64,000 bases of DNA from Bacteroidales bacterium (GTDB lineage: Bacteria > Bacteroidota > Bacteroidia > Bacteroidales > UBA932). This document shows, in pieces, positions 59,511 through 64,000 of this stretch. Position numbers and translations under genes: made by a program. The DNA is taken from contig JAAYJQ010000017.1 of assembly GCA_012522855.1 (NCBI GenBank), positions 1-64,000 of the forward strand. The letters run 5' to 3'. Below the pieces are notes generated by a model. That model was not told where the DNA came from. It saw nothing but the letters and a program-made list of their open reading frames with translations, and ran no database searches. The first letter of the stretch is position 1; every line of letters starts with the position of its first letter.

Positions 59511-60455
59511 TTACTTTTTATCTCGACCGAAGATCAAGTCGTTGTTATTCCCGCAACCTTTATACTCAATTTGCAGGGTGATGTGGCTGATGCCGAATTG
59601 ATCCCGCAACACCGTTTCCACTTGATGGCGAATGGTTTGAGCTTCGCTAAGCGACAGGTCATTGCGCATATTGAGATGGGCTTCCAGATGAATCTGTTCG
59701 TCATCCATTTGCCACACATGCAGATGATGAATATTTTCCACTTGCGACAACGCTTCCACGCTTTGCTTGATTTCTTGAATATCAATATGGCGTGGTGTTG
59801 CCTGCATCAGAATATCCACCGTTTGACGAACCAGGCCCCACGTGTGGTAGATAATGTAAATTCCTACGGCAACGGTTACGAGCGGGTCGAGCCAGTAAAC
59901 TTGCCAAAAGAGAATGGCAATCCCGCCCGCGATGACCGCCACCGACGAAAGCGTATCGCCCAACAGGTGCAGATACGCGGCACGTATGTTCAGGTTGCGC
60001 GATTTCTCTTTTTGCAACACCAGCACGGAAATCAGATTCGCCGACAGTCCGAAAACAGCTACCGACAGCATGATGCCGCCTTTGATAGCTTGCGGGTTTT
60101 TAAAGCGCTCGTAGGCTTCCGCGAAAAGAAAAATACAGATAACGATCAGCGCCACCGCGTTAAAGAGAGCCGCCAAAATCTCGGCGCGCTTGTAGCCGAA
60201 AGTTTTGCGGGCGTCCGGTTTTTTATCGGCATGTTTACCGGCTAAAAAAGCGATGAAGATAGCCGACGTGTCGCCCAAATTGTGTACCGCGTCCGAAATA
60301 AGCGAAAGGCTGTTGGATAGTATGCCGCCCGCCACTTGCACCAAACTTATTGAAAAGTTAAGCAGCGTAACCCACAGCAACTTTTTCCCCCGCGCGTTTT
60401 CCGTATGTGAATGGTGGTGATGTTTGTAGCAGGAAGTTTTTTTATCTGTTTTCAT
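59511..60455 (-). CDS. CDF-family cation (zinc-type) efflux transporter
   Basis: A 314-residue inner-membrane protein with six membrane helices and a C-terminal cytosolic domain. His-rich N-terminus (HHHHSH) for metal binding; helix II metal motif SDAVHNLGD and helix V motif HLLGDTLSS, the His/Asp sets typical of zinc-specific members such as ZitB and CzcD. It exports zinc (perhaps also cobalt or cadmium) in exchange for protons. The start at 60455 (MKTDKKTSCY) fits the conserved N-terminus; the frame stays open far upstream over the next gene but that is spurious. Its base composition seems A/T-richer than the neighbours. Confidence 0.93.
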   Translation of the reverse strand: MKTDKKTSCYKHHHHSHTENARGKKLLWVTLLNFSISLVQVAGGILSNSLSLISDAVHNLGDTSAIFIAFLAGKHADKKPDARKTFGYKRAEILAALFNAVALIVICIFLFAEAYERFKNPQAIKGGIMLSVAVFGLSANLISVLVLQKEKSRNLNIRAAYLHLLGDTLSSVAVIAGGIAILFWQVYWLDPLVTVAVGIYIIYHTWGLVRQTVDILMQATPRHIDIQEIKQSVEALSQVENIHHLHVWQMDDEQIHLEAHLNMRNDLSLSEAQTIRHQVETVLRDQFGISHITLQIEYKGCGNNNDLIFGRDKK

Positions 60456-60484
60456 ATCGGGGAAGGTGTTCCCTTTTTGCAACT

Positions 60485-60511
60485 GAACACTGTTCTTCGA
60501 ATGCAAAATTA
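60485..60511 (-). promoter_or_regulatory. Promoter and palindromic operator candidate of the CDF gene
   Basis: Minus strand TAATTTTG (60511-60504) is a perfect -7 box that overlaps the stop of the upstream gene. Just downstream, GAACACTGTTC (60485-60495) is an 11-base palindrome (GAACA-C-TGTTC) that would cover about +2 to +12 of the transcript. A repressor bound there would block transcription, which fits a metal-responsive regulator, but none is encoded nearby. Confidence 0.5.
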
Positions 60512-61564
60512 ATGAACCTTCACGCCGTCCAGGTCCAGGAGGGTGAACTGGATCGCGCCGTTGTACGTGGACAGGATACCGGTGATGTCGAGCGTCGCGG
60601 TCCCGTCCAGCACGGCCGGGTCGATCTGGGTGTCCGCGAAGCGGGCGTAGCCGCTGGTGCGGACTTGCACCTCGGTGTCCCCCATCAGGAAATATTGACT
60701 TACGGCGTAAGCGGAAGCGAGCGCTTTCAACCACTCCTTGACCGCCGGATTTGAAATCTTCAAAGTCCCGTCCTGCGACACGCCAGTGTCGAAGTTCCCG
60801 GCCATCAGATAACGGATGAAGCCAGGCTTGGACATGGCCCAGGTCGTGACACCATAAGTTCCGTCCGAGAGGAAAATGCGTTTCTCTTTCGAGTGTTCCG
60901 CATCCCCGTAGATTAGACAGAAAATGCATTGGGTGGCCGTGCTGTACTGACTCTCGTTGCATCCGTACCGGAGTCCTTTCAAAGTCACGAGCGTGCCGAA
61001 GCGGGGATCTTTCGGGATGTTGCGGAGCGCGGTTTTGAGATCGTTCTCGGTCAGGACGGCCGGGGTGACCGGCGCGTCCATCTGCCCGCGGAACACATGG
61101 GCGCGGATCAGATAATCCACATCCAGGTAAGTCGTTTCATATTCTCCGGTCGGATCCTGAAATCCCAGTTGGAGCATGCCGCTATAGTTGCCGAGGGAAA
61201 GGCCGCTGCAATCCACATACACCCATTGTCCGGGCTTGTAATCGTTGTAGAGGCCGGACTTGCCGAGTTTGATTTCGATGGCCCCCGTGTCATCTTGAAT
61301 GTACAGACTCCGGTAGATGTTGCCTGAACGGTCCTCGGAAATCACCCGGCCGCCGATCAGGATGTCGCGGTCGATCTTGACCGGCTCGCCGGTCTTGGTA
61401 TAGAGCGCCTTCAGTTCGGCGATGGTCGTATTCGGCGTTTTGGTGACGGCTTCGTACGTCCCGGGGTCCTCGTATTTCCCGGTGAAGACCGGGTCCCACT
61501 CCTCACAGGAGGAGAAGAAGGCGGCCAGGAGCGCGACCGCTGCGAAATATATTGACTTTTTCAT
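60509..61564 (-). CDS. DUF5689-type lipoprotein
   Basis: A 351-residue lipoprotein (lipobox ending FFSSC, Cys20). The N-terminal half matches the DUF5689 pattern, an OB-like beta domain (ILIGGRVISEDRSGNIYRSL, YIQDDTGAIEIKLG). The C-terminal half has a second beta domain with LDITGILSTYNGAIQFTL. Function of the family is unknown; it often accompanies TonB-dependent receptors, as here, where the receptor gene ends 13 bases upstream. An ATG 12 bases upstream (61576) is an alternative start. Confidence 0.78.
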   Translation of the reverse strand: MKKSIYFAAVALLAAFFSSCEEWDPVFTGKYEDPGTYEAVTKTPNTTIAELKALYTKTGEPVKIDRDILIGGRVISEDRSGNIYRSLYIQDDTGAIEIKLGKSGLYNDYKPGQWVYVDCSGLSLGNYSGMLQLGFQDPTGEYETTYLDVDYLIRAHVFRGQMDAPVTPAVLTENDLKTALRNIPKDPRFGTLVTLKGLRYGCNESQYSTATQCIFCLIYGDAEHSKEKRIFLSDGTYGVTTWAMSKPGFIRYLMAGNFDTGVSQDGTLKISNPAVKEWLKALASAYAVSQYFLMGDTEVQVRTSGYARFADTQIDPAVLDGTATLDITGILSTYNGAIQFTLLDLDGVKVH

Positions 61565-61577
61565 ATTCACAAGCACA

Positions 61578-64000
61578 TTAGAAGCGGAAATAGAGATTCA
61601 GCATGTAGTTGAAGCCGGGCATGTAGAAATACTTCGGATCAAAGTTGTAGTAGCGCGTATGGCTGACGGTATTGTCGACCATGCGGGTCTGCTCGTAGCC
61701 GCCGGTCTTGACATTCCGGTTGTTTAGAATATTCTTGACGTTCAGGGAGAAGCCGAACTGATACTTCCGCTGGAGGTACCAGGACTTGCCGATGCTGAAG
61801 TTCACGAGGAAGGCAGGATCGAATCGCTCCTGGCGGGCCATGTCCACGATTTCCTCCGCCGTGACCAGACCGTCCGGTCCGGCCGTGGCCGCATCCGTCC
61901 GCCGGATCGGCGTCATGTCCAGATACGATTTCGCGAAGTAACTCACATCCGCGTCGATGAACCAGTAGTTGTAGAAATACGAGAGACCGAGGCTTCCGGC
62001 GAACTGGGGCGTGCCGGACACATAGTGTTTCACGTTCTTTCCGTTCTCCGGATGGCTCATCCAGTAGGGAACCAGGATGTTGTCAAAAATGACTTCCGCG
62101 CTGTTGTCAATTGTTGCCGTCATGGTCGGATTGGAGGTATAGATATAATCCCCGTACGCAATGGCGCCGATCAGGGACAAACCGCTCAAGGGGGTCGGTG
62201 CCTCGAAACCGAGTTCCATCCCGACATGACGCTCATCGATGCCGCGCAGCGCGAAATTGCCGAAGGAGTTCTGCAGATCGTAGTAGACGCTCATCACATC
62301 CGTCTGATCCTGGATCGTCGTGTAGAATCCGGTCAAGCGTAGGTTGTAACCACTGTTCGAATAGATGTAGTTGAGATCGGCCGAGAGCGACTTCACATTC
62401 GAAAGATCCCGGATCAGGGTGTTCCGGGTTCGCGGCGCCACGAAAGCCTTATCGAAATAGGGAGCCTCGCTGGAGTAGCCCAGATCAGCGAATATCCGGT
62501 GGCCACCCTCGATGGAATAACTCAGGTTGAGTTTCCCGGCATAGGTCAGGAAGTTCGCTTTCTCGGAGTTGCCGTAGGAGGTAATGGCCTTGCCCCCGGC
62601 ATCGTAGGTCGTGATCACCTGGCCTTGGTAGGAGATCGGCTTTCCGTCGGCGTCCAAGCCGGGGAAGAGCCCCTTCCGTACCAGACCCTCCCGCCAGAAT
62701 CCCGTATGCCCGACGCGTCCGCCCATCACAGCTTGAAAAGCGCCCCGGGTGAAACCGGCGGAGGCCCATCCCTCCTGTTTGAAAACGTGGGCGTAGTAAT
62801 CGTAGCCGTATTTGCCGCCCTCGTGGATCCGCTGCGCCTCCCCGTGCCGGAGGAAGTAGTCAAGATCGTTCTGGATCATGGTCGCGGAAGAAGAGTAGTC
62901 CCGTTCCGCGAACTGGTCGATGTTCAGGAAATAGTCTCCGCCGAGGAGGTCGTTCAGGACTTTGTAGTATTCAGTCCGGTTGACCTTGGCGTTCAAGCCT
63001 CCTTTCAAGGTCCAACGCGTGTCGGGCATCCACTTGAAATTCGCGGCGAAGTTGAGATCCCGCTGGTCGGTCCGCCGCTCCTCGAGTACATACTTCGAGC
63101 GGTTTCCGTATTCTTGCGGATTGCGCGCGTTCACATCGTACAGCCGGTCCCAGTTGATGTGGGCCGTCGTAGGATCACGGGTCTCCCACGCCTCCCGCGC
63201 CCACATGTATTTGGCGTAATTCTGCCGATTGTAGTCTTTGTTTTCCACATAGAAATAGCTCGGCAGGTTGCGGTAGTAATCCGGGCGCGGATCCGGCGCG
63301 TCGTACCAGTCAAGGGCCGTGTAGCCGTTCTTTCCACCTCTGAACAGGAGGGTCGCCGCCGCGCTGAACGTGTTGGACGGGGCAAAATCGTACTTCAGAA
63401 AGGTAACGGGCTCGAAAGTGATCCGGTTGCGCGCATTGCGGACCTTTCCGTTCTGATACCCCCAGTTGGAATTGTACATGTTGTCGCCCATCAGGTCATA
63501 GACCTCTTGCGTAGATCCGTTCTGAGCCCCGCGGGTACCGGGCGCCGCGAAGGAAACCAGGGCGAGACGGTGGCGATCGTTCCAGTTTTTCTCCACGCCG
63601 GCGTAATAGGCGAAGGAACGGTAGTAAACCCCCTGCACCCAATCGTTTCCGCCCAGCCGGGCAGAGGCGCTGAATGTATAAGACCAGCCTTTGTCGTTTT
63701 CAGGAACCGCGTAGGTCCCCATGATGCGGAGCCGGTAGAAGGCACTGTTGGTCAGCAGGCTGAAACGCGTGCCGGAACGCACCTTCGAGGGGGTCGCGAA
63801 GATGTTGACGAGGCCGTTGTAGCCGCCGATCCCGTAATCCGAGAGTTCCGAACCGATCGTAGCATCCTGGCTGCGAACGATTTCATTCAACCCGCTCCAG
63901 AGTGAATAAGGGGTGTATCCCGTCATGGCATCGTTCATCTTGACGCCCGCCAAGAACACATCCTGGGATTCGCTGGCATAGCCGCGCGCCTTGAAACGGA
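61578..64000 (-). CDS. TonB-dependent receptor, partial (N-terminus beyond window edge)
   Basis: The frame is open to the right edge and gives the last about 807 codons. The first visible part is the plug (RGYASESQDVFLAGVKMNDA, GLNEIVRSQDATIG), followed by a barrel with about 20 aromatic-rich strands, ending in FNYMLNLYFRF. Nearer to the ordinary TonB-dependent receptors than to SusC in its sequence. No SusD follows; a DUF5689 lipoprotein does. The ligand cannot be told from this part. The signal peptide, any regulatory N-domain and the TonB box are outside the window. Confidence 0.9.
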   Translation of the reverse strand, partial: RFKARGYASESQDVFLAGVKMNDAMTGYTPYSLWSGLNEIVRSQDATIGSELSDYGIGGYNGLVNIFATPSKVRSGTRFSLLTNSAFYRLRIMGTYAVPENDKGWSYTFSASARLGGNDWVQGVYYRSFAYYAGVEKNWNDRHRLALVSFAAPGTRGAQNGSTQEVYDLMGDNMYNSNWGYQNGKVRNARNRITFEPVTFLKYDFAPSNTFSAAATLLFRGGKNGYTALDWYDAPDPRPDYYRNLPSYFYVENKDYNRQNYAKYMWAREAWETRDPTTAHINWDRLYDVNARNPQEYGNRSKYVLEERRTDQRDLNFAANFKWMPDTRWTLKGGLNAKVNRTEYYKVLNDLLGGDYFLNIDQFAERDYSSSATMIQNDLDYFLRHGEAQRIHEGGKYGYDYYAHVFKQEGWASAGFTRGAFQAVMGGRVGHTGFWREGLVRKGLFPGLDADGKPISYQGQVITTYDAGGKAITSYGNSEKANFLTYAGKLNLSYSIEGGHRIFADLGYSSEAPYFDKAFVAPRTRNTLIRDLSNVKSLSADLNYIYSNSGYNLRLTGFYTTIQDQTDVMSVYYDLQNSFGNFALRGIDERHVGMELGFEAPTPLSGLSLIGAIAYGDYIYTSNPTMTATIDNSAEVIFDNILVPYWMSHPENGKNVKHYVSGTPQFAGSLGLSYFYNYWFIDADVSYFAKSYLDMTPIRRTDAATAGPDGLVTAEEIVDMARQERFDPAFLVNFSIGKSWYLQRKYQFGFSLNVKNILNNRNVKTGGYEQTRMVDNTVSHTRYYNFDPKYFYMPGFNYMLNLYFRF

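Noticed and set aside
59126..60245. Open frames on the plus strand around the nested palindrome and over the CDF gene
   Set aside because: The first (59126-59317) has no signal, domain or start context; the second (59370-60245) is antisense to the conserved CDF protein.
60456..60962. N-terminal extension of the CDF protein
   Set aside because: It is out of frame with, and overlaps, the well-supported DUF5689 gene, and the conserved His-rich CDF N-terminus starts at 60455.
1..64000. tRNA, rRNA or other standard RNA genes
   Set aside because: Gaps between genes were read on both strands and none contains a cloverleaf or rRNA-like sequence that I could recognise.

Overview
The window looks like chromosomal DNA of a Bacteroidales-type gut or rumen bacterium, with a GC content around the mid-50s percent. 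Reasons: two SusC/SusD outer-membrane pairs, many lipoproteins with a Cys right after the signal peptide, promoter boxes of the Bacteroidetes type (TAnnTTTG at -7), a two-gene rSAM/lipoprotein system, and a near absence of Shine-Dalgarno sites. No rRNA, tRNA or CRISPR array was seen. The species cannot be named.

Layout. 1-360: the 3' end of an IS30-family transposase, then a 35-bp tandem repeat that runs into the stop codon of the next gene. 346-5733 (minus): purF-purM, a small lipoprotein, its partner radical SAM/SPASM enzyme, and a secreted alpha/beta hydrolase. 5813-14047 (minus): polysaccharide utilisation locus 1 (PUL1), with SusC (interrupted by an in-frame amber codon), SusD, a DUF4623-like lipoprotein and a GHL10 (DigH-like) lipoprotein. 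14131-19730 (minus): recO and two tandemly duplicated GH3 beta-glucosidases with a duplicated upstream block and the scrap of a third copy. 19944-26305: rdgB, an S41 processing protease, a REP-associated tyrosine transposase (RAYT) flanked on both sides by palindromic REP-like repeats, and RNase R. 26592-42251 (plus): PUL2, an alpha-glucan locus with SusC, SusD, a LytS/LytTR two-component pair, four GH13 enzymes and a GH28/GH49-like beta-helix protein, ending in a terminator. 42471-44586: ROK sugar kinase and mannose-6-phosphate isomerase. 44591-48091 (minus): two small outer-membrane barrels and an M3 peptidase.

48279-59046 holds two convergent operons whose 3' ends overlap. On the plus strand is a complete tripartite ABC exporter (TolC, HlyD-type lipoprotein, two ATPases, two ABC-2 permeases) followed by a nitroreductase and an MBL-fold hydrolase. 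On the minus strand are six overlapping genes: carrier protein, FabZ-like dehydratase, cysteine-less ketosynthase-like protein, ketosynthase, ketoreductase and a small lipoprotein. Together they look like a small type II fatty-acid/polyketide pathway with a dedicated exporter that matches no cluster type I recognise. This is the best candidate for an undescribed system. 59082-59510 is non-coding and contains a nested palindrome. 59511-64000 (minus) has a CDF zinc-type transporter behind a promoter with a palindromic operator candidate, a DUF5689 lipoprotein, and a TonB-dependent receptor cut by the window edge.

How it fits together: PUL2 would bind, import and debranch or hydrolyse alpha-glucans, and the ROK kinase and ManA could feed the sugars into glycolysis. 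PUL1 may target glycan strands of peptidoglycan, but its importer is broken in this sequence. The GH3 pair would act on beta-glucosides.
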